A DNA stretch of 32,624 bases from an uncultured archaeon (GTDB taxonomy: Archaea > Thermoproteota > Nitrososphaeria > Nitrososphaerales > CALBXV01). The notes beneath the pieces are model-generated. The model was not told the DNA's origin. It was given only the letters and a program-made list of their open reading frames with translations, and did no database searches. Numbering within the stretch: position 1 is the stretch's first letter; the number at the start of each line of letters is the position of its first letter. Of this stretch, positions 13,201-20,714 are shown in pieces. A program made the translations under genes and the position numbers. The stretch is taken from NCBI GenBank assembly GCA_937890045.1, contig CALBXV010000240.1, positions 1-32,624 of the forward strand, written 5' to 3'.

Positions 13201-14091
13201 ACTGGACGCATGAAGTTCAAGAATCATCCTGAATTAGTTTGTCAAAAGCTAAGATATGAGGATGGCTCAATGGTTATAGGTACAGATGGAACAATCGAGA
13301 TGATAAAGAAGTCTATACAGGACTTTGATGATTCTGGATTATCTGGATCTAAATGGATGGACTTCCTTCGTAAAGGCGTGAAACTGAATGTAACCGAGGA
13401 TGGCTTTGTTCGTCCGGAGTTCTATCAGGATATCGCTGAAGATCTGTATAACATCTTTGGTGATGAAACTACAGGTGTAGTCCGTAACGATAAGACCAGA
13501 GAAGCTCTAGCAACCATTGTTGATATCATCATCGATGGTGAAAGAGCTATCATGCAGGGATCTGAGTCGAATAAGAGGTTTGATGAGGCAAGAGAGTTCT
13601 TGTTCAAATCAAGACTTGTCATTCGGCATAAGTTCACTCTGGCTGAGCGGATGTTCATCAATGTTGTACTGTTGAGTGCAGCTCGTCCAAGTGTTTGGGC
13701 CAACATATGTGATATCGAGTTCTTAAAGCTCGTAGCACATTTTGCTGATCACCCAGGTGATGCGGATAAGCTCCACAAAATGGTAGGATTAAATGGTCGT
13801 CATACTATTACGGCTAAGAAATCCTACAAGTCACAACAATCCTTGGTATCCAGTGGGCGGGTTTCGACTCGCCTTTGGATATCCAAAGATGATGGTCCAT
13901 TACCGTTAGTATCTGAAAAGATGGTTCTTGAAGTTAAGAACTTCTTAACAGGTGTTGAAGGTAAAGACGTTAATCTGGATGCCAATGTCTATTGTCAGAA
14001 TGGCTTCTATGAAGTCACTAAGACAAAAGAGTATGTGGATAAGGATGGAAACATATCTGATACCAATCTATATGTTTGGTTGAAGAAATAG
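10219..14091 (+). CDS. Candidate divergent two-barrel RNA polymerase
   Basis: 1290 residues, ATG at 10219 with AAGGAGAA. Residues 848-852 read DEDGD, preceded 40 residues earlier by TYPAL and followed by MIHIIVP. Together this mirrors the beta-prime catalytic barrel of RNA polymerases (RAPTL ... HP ... NADFDGD ... VHVP), as also seen in single-chain relatives (QDE-1, YonO, crAss-like phage RNAPs). The three aspartates that bind the catalytic magnesium are kept. Upstream, KHGQK at 495-499 resembles RHGNK of the beta barrel but is weaker. A hydrophobic stretch lies at about 126-145, unusual for a polymerase; an internal ATG after GGAG near 10731 could give a form without it. If right, it transcribes phage genes. 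Confidence 0.55.
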   Translation: MKTIKSIVLAMLYANGHYLAVDCLVEEYDRTERGFSFSGECIKVLWSLNNLKLHKFGRFFLRKVPGLVAKCLATISCRLHLYEMIYERFNLKSISLTDIRNGYLNSGDKLLDKLVRQAWALGKLRPAVVPVSIAMVVLSIGTLIGTNVTPETITTGAVLGVTGTNNETENEMKHVKTWIDIKEMEISIQIDYRHILHIDLTQKQLCVLDIRNNTIRDIPWKYQSMRIDRIVDLIADAKHEAELTPDGKPKPKTKVTGKMIMDAIAENSGKGNGKSTLDPIDAMGIAIFGDAWLIADGLRMTEEVADSTLQKCLNARRSKIVHAAKRLILWTTKELKVDVWMIKSGNPNGPKSLRRLERNQLVFVKEGIGIRQSCALAEMDYKFVKVIDNGKVKRELSRLNKKRVADAKEAFLEAGEVFDEAMEDQITTDLSEWLSTDGWNGDGHGYSMSDDKHLMKKLAHKLFPQYVSGGYSFIGGNPDSGIMVFVKDPRVAQAKHGQKLAKILLRGGIQLSAHGSMDVLTATIVDFPDNPANSTKEGGYRDGIFMILKRSIFRMLGQENGFNPGSSWQASVYDKETTAMKGMIWSSAKDNKETFRLLAGNDAVVDRKLYNEIYRADTEVDDLVEIPVNTIWIMNIDDVCEPVEMHVSAQMIRRSADPLSNYFHSINMEYLTKMLKAASSSDKRALMEYMPAHGDFRPFKEAGLHPCLKPEWNIDPKTGELDKENPIKGWNIDPFIVAVMVQNVVRANRKGFKIPVPTTKRDRRAYYLRIMHDNSLSVKTDKSNHVGISMPKSSKLKVGDKTIIVTYPALNAGTKMRTVSIFVAVVEKLTRDSYVGIHGVAAKNALRDEDGDMIHIIVPSKSDWKANPEMDKCGMAFVDVTVRDKSAANTKADIFDKKLIHGDVEAISKDCLAVYMKLATNVGIADNRKTSEELYLNGKSVNTPTGESVETYLSRFVQDSIENKKHITLPQYGVEVHDPWSKLTIPEAWEMDLRTGRMKFKNHPELVCQKLRYEDGSMVIGTDGTIEMIKKSIQDFDDSGLSGSKWMDFLRKGVKLNVTEDGFVRPEFYQDIAEDLYNIFGDETTGVVRNDKTREALATIVDIIIDGERAIMQGSESNKRFDEAREFLFKSRLVIRHKFTLAERMFINVVLLSAARPSVWANICDIEFLKLVAHFADHPGDADKLHKMVGLNGRHTITAKKSYKSQQSLVSSGRVSTRLWISKDDGPLPLVSEKMVLEVKNFLTGVEGKDVNLDANVYCQNGFYEVTKTKEYVDKDGNISDTNLYVWLKK

Positions 14092-14499
14092 CAGGCTGTT
14101 TCCAAAGGCACTAACTTCCGGCCTTGATCTACGGATCAAATAGGAGCATTCGCAGGGCCTACTGGGGTAGTTCCGGTAGGCGCTCAAGAATGATAACATA
14201 TTAAGGGACCTCCGCTCCGTTCGTCCCTCACTCCGCGGAACCCCCGGTGATACTCTCTTTATACGAGGGGTATCTGACTGAGGGAAAGACCTCCGCCGTG
14301 GTTATACCGCTCCGCGGATTCCCCGGTGATAACATTCTGATGGGCTCGATACCCATCCTTATGTCTAAACCCGCCCAGATCCGGCGGCAATAGGATCAAC
14401 ATCTAAGTCGAAGGCTTGGTCGAATCCTCCGAATATGATGGCTCTCCTTATTGTTGGAGGGGATCACTATAAGCGGTCCCCTCCTTAGATGAAAGGATA
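14092..14499 (+). ncRNA. ~400-nt structured non-coding region
   Basis: No ORF. GC-rich compared with its flanks and full of short perfect hairpins: TTGATC/GATCAA, GCCTAC/GTAGGC, AGGGAC/GTCCCT, CCCTCA/TGAGGG enclosing GATAC/GTATC, GATGGG/CCCATC, CCGCC/GGCGG, and at the end GGAGGGGA/TCCCCTCC (14456-14463/14477-14484). CTCCGCGGA-nn-CCCCGGTGATA occurs twice (about 14232 and 14310), each preceded by GACCTCCGC, so there is an internal duplication. It lies between the polymerase-like gene and the CCA enzyme. Confidence 0.55.
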
Positions 14500-15807
14500 A
14501 TGAAAAGAATTATGAAAATATTATTACCAACACTGAATAGCCTATCTCAGGCTCTTGGAACTCCTGTATATGTTGTGGGAGGATATGTCCGAGATCACCT
14601 GCTGGGCTTGAAGCCATATGATATCGATGTCGTAGCGGATATTGATATGAAAAAGGCTGAGAAACTCCTGGTTGCTGAGGGCTTCAAAGTTTCTTGGATA
14701 AATAAAGAGCCAGGAACAATCAGCACAAGTGTAAAAGGTTGGGATCTAAAAGTTGAGCTAACACAGACTCGGTCAAATCAAGATCGGAAAGTACAGGGTG
14801 GCCCAATTGAAGAGGATCTTATGACCAGAGATTTCACTATGAATGCTATAGCTTGGAATCCAGGAATAGGATATATTGATCCTTCTGATGGTAGAAAAGA
14901 TATTAAAGACGGAATCCTCCGGTTTGTTGGTCATCCTCGTGATCGTCTGGATGAAGACCCCAGAAGATGGTTTAGAGCATATAGATTCAAGTATGGTCTG
15001 GATTTAGACTTTGAGATGTATACAGCATTAACTTTAGAACAATTTCCTGTAGTTCCACGGATGAAATCTAAAGAAATATCTGTTGAGCTGGCTATGACTG
15101 AGATCATAAAGCTGTGGGATCGGAAGAATGCTAAGATTGTTGAGTGGGGTAAAGAAATGTATAAGCTTAACGTCTTCCAGGAATTGTGGCCTGAGTTTGC
15201 AGGAAGTGATAAACTAATGCAGAATCCTGAGTATCATCCAGAAGGAGATGTTCTAACTCATATTCTAGAAGCTACTGAAAGAGCTGAGCCTGCTGATCGT
15301 ATATATGTCTTCCATCATGATATTGGAAAACCTGCCACGGCTGAATGGGATGAACGGGGTTGGTACACCTTCTATCGTCATAGTTCTGTTGGTAAAGATT
15401 TAATGACAGAAGTTGGAAAGAGACTTCATCTATCCAATAAAGTCATAGAGAAATGTAAAATGATATGCTATTGCCATATGAAGTTCCCCAGAGTTGAGGA
15501 GCTTAAAAGAAAGCATATTGCTAAGTTTCAAGTAAAGGTTGGTGGAGATGAAAACTTGGAACTTCTATATCGATGTGTGAAGTCTGATATTGGTGATAGA
15601 AAGTCATTACCTCAAAAAGAATTGTTTGAACCTCTTCCTCCGGAAGAAACTGGAGTAAAGTTGGATATTTCTGGACTTGATCTCCTAACGAGCGGGATTC
15701 CACAAGGACCTGAAATAGGTCGACGCTTGAATCTTGTTAAAGAAGCTATCCTTGAGACAGGATGGCTTAATCGTGAAGAGCAACTTAAAATAGCCCTTGG
15801 AGGATAA
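14500..15807 (+). CDS. cca: CCA-adding enzyme (tRNA nucleotidyltransferase)
   Basis: 435 residues, class II nucleotidyltransferase. Motif A VGGYVRD (26-32) and the metal-binding DID (41-43) are present, followed by a beta strand with DLKVELT, the motif RDFTMNAI, DGRKDIKDG, and DPRRWFRAYRF, which fits the nucleotide-selecting region. The C-terminal third has an HD-like domain (HPEGDVLTH and FHHDIGKP), as in the bacterial enzyme with HD phosphohydrolase. The family adds CCA to tRNA 3' ends; poly(A) polymerases are close relatives, so poly(A) activity is the alternative. AAAGGATA precedes the ATG. Context fits: the tRNA at 23491 lacks CCA, and the minihelices present the part of tRNA this family reads. 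Confidence 0.85.
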   Translation: MKRIMKILLPTLNSLSQALGTPVYVVGGYVRDHLLGLKPYDIDVVADIDMKKAEKLLVAEGFKVSWINKEPGTISTSVKGWDLKVELTQTRSNQDRKVQGGPIEEDLMTRDFTMNAIAWNPGIGYIDPSDGRKDIKDGILRFVGHPRDRLDEDPRRWFRAYRFKYGLDLDFEMYTALTLEQFPVVPRMKSKEISVELAMTEIIKLWDRKNAKIVEWGKEMYKLNVFQELWPEFAGSDKLMQNPEYHPEGDVLTHILEATERAEPADRIYVFHHDIGKPATAEWDERGWYTFYRHSSVGKDLMTEVGKRLHLSNKVIEKCKMICYCHMKFPRVEELKRKHIAKFQVKVGGDENLELLYRCVKSDIGDRKSLPQKELFEPLPPEETGVKLDISGLDLLTSGIPQGPEIGRRLNLVKEAILETGWLNREEQLKIALGG

Positions 15808-15808
15808 A

Positions 15809-16741
15809 ATGTCAATAATTGCAACACATTCTGGAATGTTTCATGCTGATGAAGTCACAGCTGTGGCCTTGTTAGCTGAGTTCTATTATGATGAATATGC
15901 TTATCAGGTTATTCGTACTCGTGATGAAGAAGAAATTAATAATGCTGATATAGTAGTTGATGTTGGCGGGGTCTTAGATTCTGTTAATAGAAGATTCGAT
16001 CATCATCAGGTTTCGTATACCGGATCTAAATCCTCAGCCGGGTTGGTACTGGATTTTCTTGAAGCCAATTGTATGCTGGGATATAAGCAGGGATTAGCTG
16101 ATTTCTATCGCGGTTGCTTTATCGAGGGTATTGATGCCGTTGATAATGGTTACGCTCCAAAACTGGAGAAAGGCTATATGGATCTGTCTAGCTTTATAAG
16201 CTCTTTTAATCATAAAGATATGTTTTCAGAAGCACAGGATGCTAGATTTAAAGAGGCAGTCATTGAGGTAAGGGGACTGCTCTCTCGTCTTAAAGCTCGG
16301 TATGATAAAAATCTTAAGGATGAAAAAGCACTAAAGGATGCTATCTTTATGTGTGAGACTGAGATCCTGGAGCTTCCATACTTTATGAGTTGGGCAAAGC
16401 TTGTAAACAGATCAAGTAAGGCAATTACTCGTGTTATCTGGCCACAAGAGACTGAAACAGGAGATACTGAGTGGAGAGTTCAGGTACCTAATACAGAACC
16501 TGGCTCCTTTGACTTAGCTGGTGCTCCTCTACGTGATCCGGGTAATATCTCCGATCTAGTATTTGTACACAAGAGTGGATTCATTGGTGCTGCTGTATCT
16601 AGGGACTCAGCCTATAAACTTGCTGGTGATGATTCTCCGTATCCTGGAGAACAATGTTTTGAATGTAATGAAACTAAAAATCTTTCTACATATCGTAAAG
16701 AAGTGTGGTGTGAGCAACATAACCCTAGAAGGAGACGCTAA
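15809..16741 (+). CDS. MYG1-family DHH nuclease
   Basis: 310 residues from the ATG with GGAGGATA. Opens with THSGMFHADEVTAVALL and has VIRTRDEEEINNADIVVDVGG and RRFDHHQ, the DHH-type metal site of the MYG1 (UPF0160/GAMM1) family. The C-terminal FVHKSGFIGAAVSR matches the family's second domain. Yeast MYG1 is described as a 3'-5' RNA exonuclease acting in nucleus and mitochondria. After the family core there is a short CFEC...CEQH tail that may bind zinc. One base separates it from the CCA-enzyme stop, so the two are probably co-translated, suggesting a shared job in RNA 3'-end handling. Confidence 0.85.
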   Translation: MSIIATHSGMFHADEVTAVALLAEFYYDEYAYQVIRTRDEEEINNADIVVDVGGVLDSVNRRFDHHQVSYTGSKSSAGLVLDFLEANCMLGYKQGLADFYRGCFIEGIDAVDNGYAPKLEKGYMDLSSFISSFNHKDMFSEAQDARFKEAVIEVRGLLSRLKARYDKNLKDEKALKDAIFMCETEILELPYFMSWAKLVNRSSKAITRVIWPQETETGDTEWRVQVPNTEPGSFDLAGAPLRDPGNISDLVFVHKSGFIGAAVSRDSAYKLAGDDSPYPGEQCFECNETKNLSTYRKEVWCEQHNPRRRR

Positions 16742-17070
16742 TGAAAATAGTAAGAAAGATAATAAGTAAAATTATTCCCAAATGGACTATCTACGGGTTC
16801 TTTCGGTATGAGCCTGTTGTTAGGATTGGTAAGCATACCTGGGGCGGAGAACGAGCATGCTGGTTGGGATTCTCGAATGTAGGCTGTGATCTAAAGCTGT
16901 ATATGGGAACCTGGATTATTAGAATCAGCCTGTTTGATTTCAGTGTCAAGGCTTGGCATAATAGACACTATTATAAAACCGGTGTTCAATATAATTACTG
17001 GAAGTATGGAATTCTTCCTCCAATGCCTCATAAAGATTTTGTACAATGGAAAATAAGAAGGAGCATATAA
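16741..17070 (+). CDS. Hypothetical protein
   Basis: 109 residues rich in Trp and Tyr with alternating hydrophobic strands; N-terminus basic (KIVRKIISKIIPK). No family recognised. Start overlaps the MYG1 stop by one base (TAATG), with GGAGACG upstream. Confidence 0.65.
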   Translation: MKIVRKIISKIIPKWTIYGFFRYEPVVRIGKHTWGGERACWLGFSNVGCDLKLYMGTWIIRISLFDFSVKAWHNRHYYKTGVQYNYWKYGILPPMPHKDFVQWKIRRSI

Positions 17071-17264
17071 TGGCAGATGGAACTAATACCCCTGCTGGAT
17101 TTTTCCGGAATGATAACGGAACTCTCCAGAAAATTCCGCATACACAGCTCTCAAAGCATAGTTGTGTTAAATGCGGGAAACGAATCAAAGAACGATTGAT
17201 TCGAATTAAAGTAGCCCTTCCCCGGCTGTGCTACAGACATTGGAAGATGGCTAAGGGCCAATGA
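17070..17264 (+). CDS. Small zinc-finger-like protein
   Basis: 64 residues. ATG at 17070 has AAGAAGGAG and overlaps the previous stop, which makes it a better start than the in-frame 17046. Contains CVKCGKRIKER and later CYRH, a possible zinc site. Ends overlapping the deformylase start (ATGA). Confidence 0.6.
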   Translation: MADGTNTPAGFFRNDNGTLQKIPHTQLSKHSCVKCGKRIKERLIRIKVALPRLCYRHWKMAKGQ

Positions 17265-17677
17265 AACGCCGAATCGTAAAAGACCTTGCCTTTTTGTCGC
17301 AAGTCTGTACCAAGGTTGAATCAAAGGATAGAACACAGATAAGTACTAAACTGTTGATGGCTATGCGTCCTAGAATTGGACGGGCTCTTGCAATAGCTGC
17401 TAACCAGATTGGTGTCCAGAAACGAGCCTTTATTGTAAATGAAGGAAAATGTTTTAAATATTATATCAATCCGGAACTTATTGAAACAATTGGTGATCCT
17501 GTAGAGCATGAAGAAGGATGTCTTAGTCTACCGGAAGAGCACCATACTCCTATGAGGTATCCTGAGATCAGAGTTACCGATGAAATCAATGGTGAGCAAA
17601 CTTTAACCGGTCTTATGGCTGCAGTGTGGCAACATGAGGTTGATCATTTAAATGGAATATTAATTAACGGAGGTTAA
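17261..17677 (+). CDS. def: Peptide deformylase
   Basis: 138 residues, a short form like those of marine phages. Removes the formyl group from new proteins, using Fe or Zn. Motif II EGCLSLP (85-91, Cys87 is a metal ligand) and motif III HEVDHLNG (125-132, both His ligands and catalytic Glu) are intact. Motif I reads ALAIAANQIG where the family usually has GxGLAAxQ; both glycines are alanine, while the glutamine (49) is kept. It starts within the stop of the preceding gene. Cyanophage deformylases are thought to favour fast-turnover host proteins; the role here is unknown. Confidence 0.9.
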   Translation: MKRRIVKDLAFLSQVCTKVESKDRTQISTKLLMAMRPRIGRALAIAANQIGVQKRAFIVNEGKCFKYYINPELIETIGDPVEHEEGCLSLPEEHHTPMRYPEIRVTDEINGEQTLTGLMAAVWQHEVDHLNGILINGG

Positions 17678-17679
17678 CA

Positions 17680-17913
17680 ATGGGCTGTCAAATAGTATAT
17701 GAGCAGAATCTCAAGACAGAGATTGGATATACTCTGTGGGAGATCTGCTTTGACGTAAATGGAAAGCGCTATAGATATGAGCTGACCGATCATGAAAAGT
17801 GGTCTGTAGTAAAGATGGCAAAGTATTCTCCGTTTAAAGCGTTCAACTACGCTAAGAAGCACGGAAAACGAGTAACTAAAGGAGAAGAAAAATCTTCTGA
17901 TCAAGATAATTAA
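17680..17913 (+). CDS. Hypothetical protein
   Basis: 77 residues, soluble, basic C-terminus; not recognised. Start follows GGAGG two bases after the deformylase stop. Its end overlaps an open frame that leads into the next gene; see that entry for possible frameshift. Confidence 0.6.
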   Translation: MGCQIVYEQNLKTEIGYTLWEICFDVNGKRYRYELTDHEKWSVVKMAKYSPFKAFNYAKKHGKRVTKGEEKSSDQDN

Positions 17914-17989
17914 GGAAGGCCCAGGCCGTCATAAGTTACGTGTTAAAACAACGTATGAAAACGGACCGGCAGAAATAAACTTTTCCCAT

Positions 17990-18670
17990 ATGAATACCAT
18001 TAGTTATCTGATTGGTGCTCGGAATAACCCTCTTGCTTATATTGAGAGAAAAACTCCGAGGGTAGACGGGACTCTTCCATACTCATATAGATTGTATCTA
18101 AATCTTCATGATGGAAGGGCAATGAAGTTTGCAGATATCTGTTCCAATCAAATTCGACGAGATTTTATGAGAATGAAGGATAATGTGCGGGATCTTGATA
18201 CTCTTTTAGGAATGGCTTATTACAAGCCAGAAGATGTGTATAGACTCCTCCGGGAAGATGCAGTAGAGGAACATTGGCATAATGATGCTAAGTCTATTCA
18301 GAACTCCGGAAAGAAACCGCTAGAGCTGTCTCTTAAGTACATTAACGAGAAGCAGTTCAAACCGGAGATTATTGTAGGAAGTGTGGGATGTAACATCCCA
18401 GCTTGTAATCATGAAAAACAACTTAGCTTAATTCATGAACGGGCAGATTTCCTCAATTCATATTTAGGGAATACCGTTCTATACTTTGTTATAGGGCATC
18501 CCTCTTATCGAGGACCTTTTCGACTCAAGGCAGCAATAGGAACCAAAGCAGGCTCTAACAACGGTAAGGATTTTGAAAACTACTACACAAGATTTTGTAA
18601 TGATTTGTATATGTGGCATCTAGGTAAAGAGTCACAACGTGAATACAATGTTAGTAGAGTTATCAACTAA
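17990..18670 (+). CDS. Hypothetical protein, start uncertain
   Basis: 226 residues from the first ATG, not recognised. That ATG has no ribosome site. The frame stays open upstream to 17876 and reads like protein (NLLIKIIKEGPGRHKLRVK), with AAAGGAG at 17878-17884. Either a non-ATG codon (CTG at 17897, or an AUN codon) is used, or the previous gene shifts +1 near its A-rich end (GAAGAAAAATC), which has an SD-like stimulator just before it. The true N-terminus is probably about 30 residues longer. Confidence 0.6.
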   Translation: MNTISYLIGARNNPLAYIERKTPRVDGTLPYSYRLYLNLHDGRAMKFADICSNQIRRDFMRMKDNVRDLDTLLGMAYYKPEDVYRLLREDAVEEHWHNDAKSIQNSGKKPLELSLKYINEKQFKPEIIVGSVGCNIPACNHEKQLSLIHERADFLNSYLGNTVLYFVIGHPSYRGPFRLKAAIGTKAGSNNGKDFENYYTRFCNDLYMWHLGKESQREYNVSRVIN

Positions 18671-18686
18671 ACAAAAGGAGGTTAAA

Positions 18687-18950
18687 ATGGCTACAATAGG
18701 TCAAATCCTAGGTAGAGCAGCAGTACGGAAGCTTAAGGAAAAGCTATATGTTCCGTATTGTCAACATACTCATAAACCCGGAGACAAGTGTCCACATCAC
18801 TGTAGACCCTGTCCAGAGTTTATTGAATGGCAAACGTCTGTACATAAGGCCAAGGAAAAGGAAATAGAGAAACGTCGGAAAAAGAGCCTGGATCCTGTTG
18901 ACAGAATGTTTGATGCAATTTTCGTAACCAATAACCAGAAGGAGTCATAA
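18687..18950 (+). CDS. Cys/His-rich small protein
   Basis: 87 residues from the ATG after AAAAGGAGG. The middle (YCQHTHKPGDKCPHHCRPCPE) is dense in Cys and His and could hold one or two zinc ions; the C-terminal half is a charged helix. Unknown function. Confidence 0.65.
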   Translation: MATIGQILGRAAVRKLKEKLYVPYCQHTHKPGDKCPHHCRPCPEFIEWQTSVHKAKEKEIEKRRKKSLDPVDRMFDAIFVTNNQKES

Positions 18951-19102
18951 TGAAAAAGACTGAAACTACTATCATCTCCGTAGGCAGCCGTAAGGCAGAG
19001 ATTGTCGAAAAGACGGAAGGAAAATCCAAAACCGTTCATCTGTTAAAGAAGAAGGGTATATGGACAGATAAAGCTGGAAAATCCTACTCGGTGGGTAAAT
19101 AA
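18950..19102 (+). CDS. 50-residue basic protein
   Basis: Begins MKKTETTIISVGSRKAEIV and ends GKSYSVGK. One-base overlap with the previous stop (TAATG) and GGAG upstream. Short beta-rich unknown. Confidence 0.55.
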   Translation: MKKTETTIISVGSRKAEIVEKTEGKSKTVHLLKKKGIWTDKAGKSYSVGK

Positions 19103-19248
19103 TGGCGGTATCCAAGAATCACAAGAAGCATAGATCTCATAGTAAATGGAAAAAGATGCAGAATCGGATCAAGGCAGCTTCTAGATATGCAAACAGTCCA
19201 AAGAGGAAAAAGCATGAACATAAAGAGCATCCCGAAAAAGACAGCTAA
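19102..19248 (+). CDS. 48-residue very basic protein
   Basis: Lys/His/Arg-rich from end to end (MAVSKNHKKHRSHSKWKKMQ at the start). One-base overlap with the previous stop. The charge suggests nucleic-acid binding; no family recognised. Confidence 0.5.
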   Translation: MAVSKNHKKHRSHSKWKKMQNRIKAASRYANSPKRKKHEHKEHPEKDS

Positions 19249-19369
19249 GGCAGTTACCAAAGGACTGATACTGGGTGGTAAGTGGTCATTCAAGACAGCT
19301 TTCTTCTTAGGAAAGAATATACTAAAGGGCGCTAAAGAAGGATACGCCGAAGTTACTAAAAAACCATAA
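19214..19369 (+). CDS. 51-residue basic amphipathic protein
   Basis: Starts at the ATG after AAGAGGAAAAAG inside the previous gene. Lys-rich with a Gly/Phe centre (GLILGGKWSFKTAFFLGKN) that may associate with membrane. Unknown. Confidence 0.5.
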   Translation: MNIKSIPKKTAKAVTKGLILGGKWSFKTAFFLGKNILKGAKEGYAEVTKKP

Positions 19370-19388
19370 AAAGGAAAGGAAAAAGAAC

Positions 19389-19775
19389 ATGGATAAAATC
19401 ATAACTAACATGATTAACAGTCTCCGTGAAATACTTCTTGGTTCCGATACTAAGCCTATTCGTGATACATACTTCGCGAATGCTGAAAGAGTAATTCATG
19501 AGAATAGCTATTTCAATTGGTTTACGGCCAGGATTGCAGTATGGAGATTGCGCAGGGCTAGAGCTAGAATGGATCAAACATGGTCACTTCTACTAGATCC
19601 TAAGTTTCATCAAACGGTTATTAACTACATAGAGCAGCTTGAACCTGTTATCGAAAAGGTTGTCTCGCGTGAAATGGGAGATTCTTTTGAAGATTTCCAG
19701 GAAAAGTGGGATAATGTAGATAGTTTGGATATCAAGCAAATGTGGAAACGCAGCAAAGATGTAGCTAGGAGTTAA
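19389..19775 (+). CDS. Hypothetical helical protein
   Basis: 128 residues, mostly helical by eye, Arg-rich centre (WRLRRARARMD). Ribosome site AAAGGAAA. One-base overlap with the next gene. Not recognised. Confidence 0.6.
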   Translation: MDKIITNMINSLREILLGSDTKPIRDTYFANAERVIHENSYFNWFTARIAVWRLRRARARMDQTWSLLLDPKFHQTVINYIEQLEPVIEKVVSREMGDSFEDFQEKWDNVDSLDIKQMWKRSKDVARS

Positions 19776-20107
19776 TGAAACATATTCAAATAATGAATTG
19801 GTGTATTTTTAAATATGGAATCACCGAGTCTAGAGCTGTACCTTGTGTACTATATGATCCCGATCTTAAGCATGATGGCTGGTATAACTTTGCCAGGGAT
19901 ACGATCTTCCTCCGGATTGGATTATCTACTACGGAGTTAATCAAAACTGTGATACATGAGTATCAGCACTATTTAAAACATTCTGTAAAAGAGTTTGAGA
20001 AGCATTATAACCTCGGACACACTTATGCAGATCACCCATTTGAGATTGAAGCCGAAGAGATTGCTCTCCGGGATCTCGATGAGTGTTTATTAAACCTAAA
20101 CGAATAA
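19775..20107 (+). CDS. HExxH metalloprotease-like protein
   Basis: 110 residues. HEYQHYLKH at 61-69 gives the zincin HExxH motif; HPFEIEAEEIA at 87-97 offers the third (Glu) ligand, a layout seen in small phage and SprT/ImmA-like peptidases. Substrate unknown. The starting codon overlaps the previous stop (TAATG). Confidence 0.7.
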   Translation: MKHIQIMNWCIFKYGITESRAVPCVLYDPDLKHDGWYNFARDTIFLRIGLSTTELIKTVIHEYQHYLKHSVKEFEKHYNLGHTYADHPFEIEAEEIALRDLDECLLNLNE

Positions 20108-20117
20108 AGGAGCTATT

Positions 20118-20333
20118 ATGGGAATCCTAAAAAGAGCTGCAGTAAAGTATGCTAAGAAGCAATTTAAGACGGAGATTACTAAACTTGATCAACAGAAGGA
20201 ACCTGAGATTCTGGATGTGGTCGACTTTATGAATCAACCGCTTGCTGCAACTAGTTACCCAGAACCATCAACTCGTCAAGATATAGAGCTATTATGTCTT
20301 GGTGAACAACCACTGGAGGAATGCAATGAATAA
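20118..20333 (+). CDS. Hypothetical protein
   Basis: 71 residues, basic N-terminus and acidic C-terminus (ending PLEECNE); AAAGGAG site. Overlaps the next gene by eight bases. Confidence 0.6.
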   Translation: MGILKRAAVKYAKKQFKTEITKLDQQKEPEILDVVDFMNQPLAATSYPEPSTRQDIELLCLGEQPLEECNE

Positions 20334-20547
20334 ACCTAGATCTAATAAAGAGGTATGGGTTAGCGTTGGTATGACTATTAACCTTGGCAGTTTCGAATCA
20401 GCCAGAGTAGATGCAGGGATTACTGTTCCTGTTGAGACTAATGGCACTGAGGATGAAGCTTTCGAATATGGTTGGGATAAAGTCCTGACTGAAGTTCGGG
20501 CTAAAGCCAAAGTTATTAAGACTGAAAATGCTACTAAGAAAGCATGA
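20326..20547 (+). CDS. Small conserved-looking protein
   Basis: 73 residues from the ATG after GGAGGA. The core VSVGMTINLGSFESARVDAG looks like a conserved beta-hairpin module found in small proteins of several phages; function not known to me. An in-frame ATG at 20299 lacks a ribosome site. Confidence 0.6.
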   Translation: MNKPRSNKEVWVSVGMTINLGSFESARVDAGITVPVETNGTEDEAFEYGWDKVLTEVRAKAKVIKTENATKKA

Positions 20548-20714
20548 TCTTCGTACTTGATCCAGTAAAGCTTATGATGGCAGTCCTTTTTATAGGAGTC
20601 ATCGTAGGAACAGCATTGTTTGTTTTAACAAAAGCTTTGGGACGAGCAATGTCTGGAATCCTAAACCGAAGCAGAAAAAACAAAGGAGTTCAACATGAAT
20701 CTTCCAATTCCTGA
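20544..20714 (+). CDS. 56-residue membrane protein
   Basis: One hydrophobic helix (LMMAVLFIGVIVGTALFVL) near the start and a basic tail (NRSRKNKG). Overlaps both neighbours (ATGA at its start, 20 bases at its end). Confidence 0.55.
   Translation: MIFVLDPVKLMMAVLFIGVIVGTALFVLTKALGRAMSGILNRSRKNKGVQHESSNS

Noticed and set aside
10461..13706. Several 60-110 codon antisense frames
   Set aside because: All lie inside the 1290-residue gene, lack ribosome sites and look like shadows.
14335..14362. Hammerhead-like TCTGATGG
   Set aside because: The core reads CTGATGG, and no GAAA follows; it is the GATGGG/CCCATC hairpin.
14420..14436. tRNA T-arm-like GGTCGAATCC
   Set aside because: No pairing T-stem or acceptor around it.
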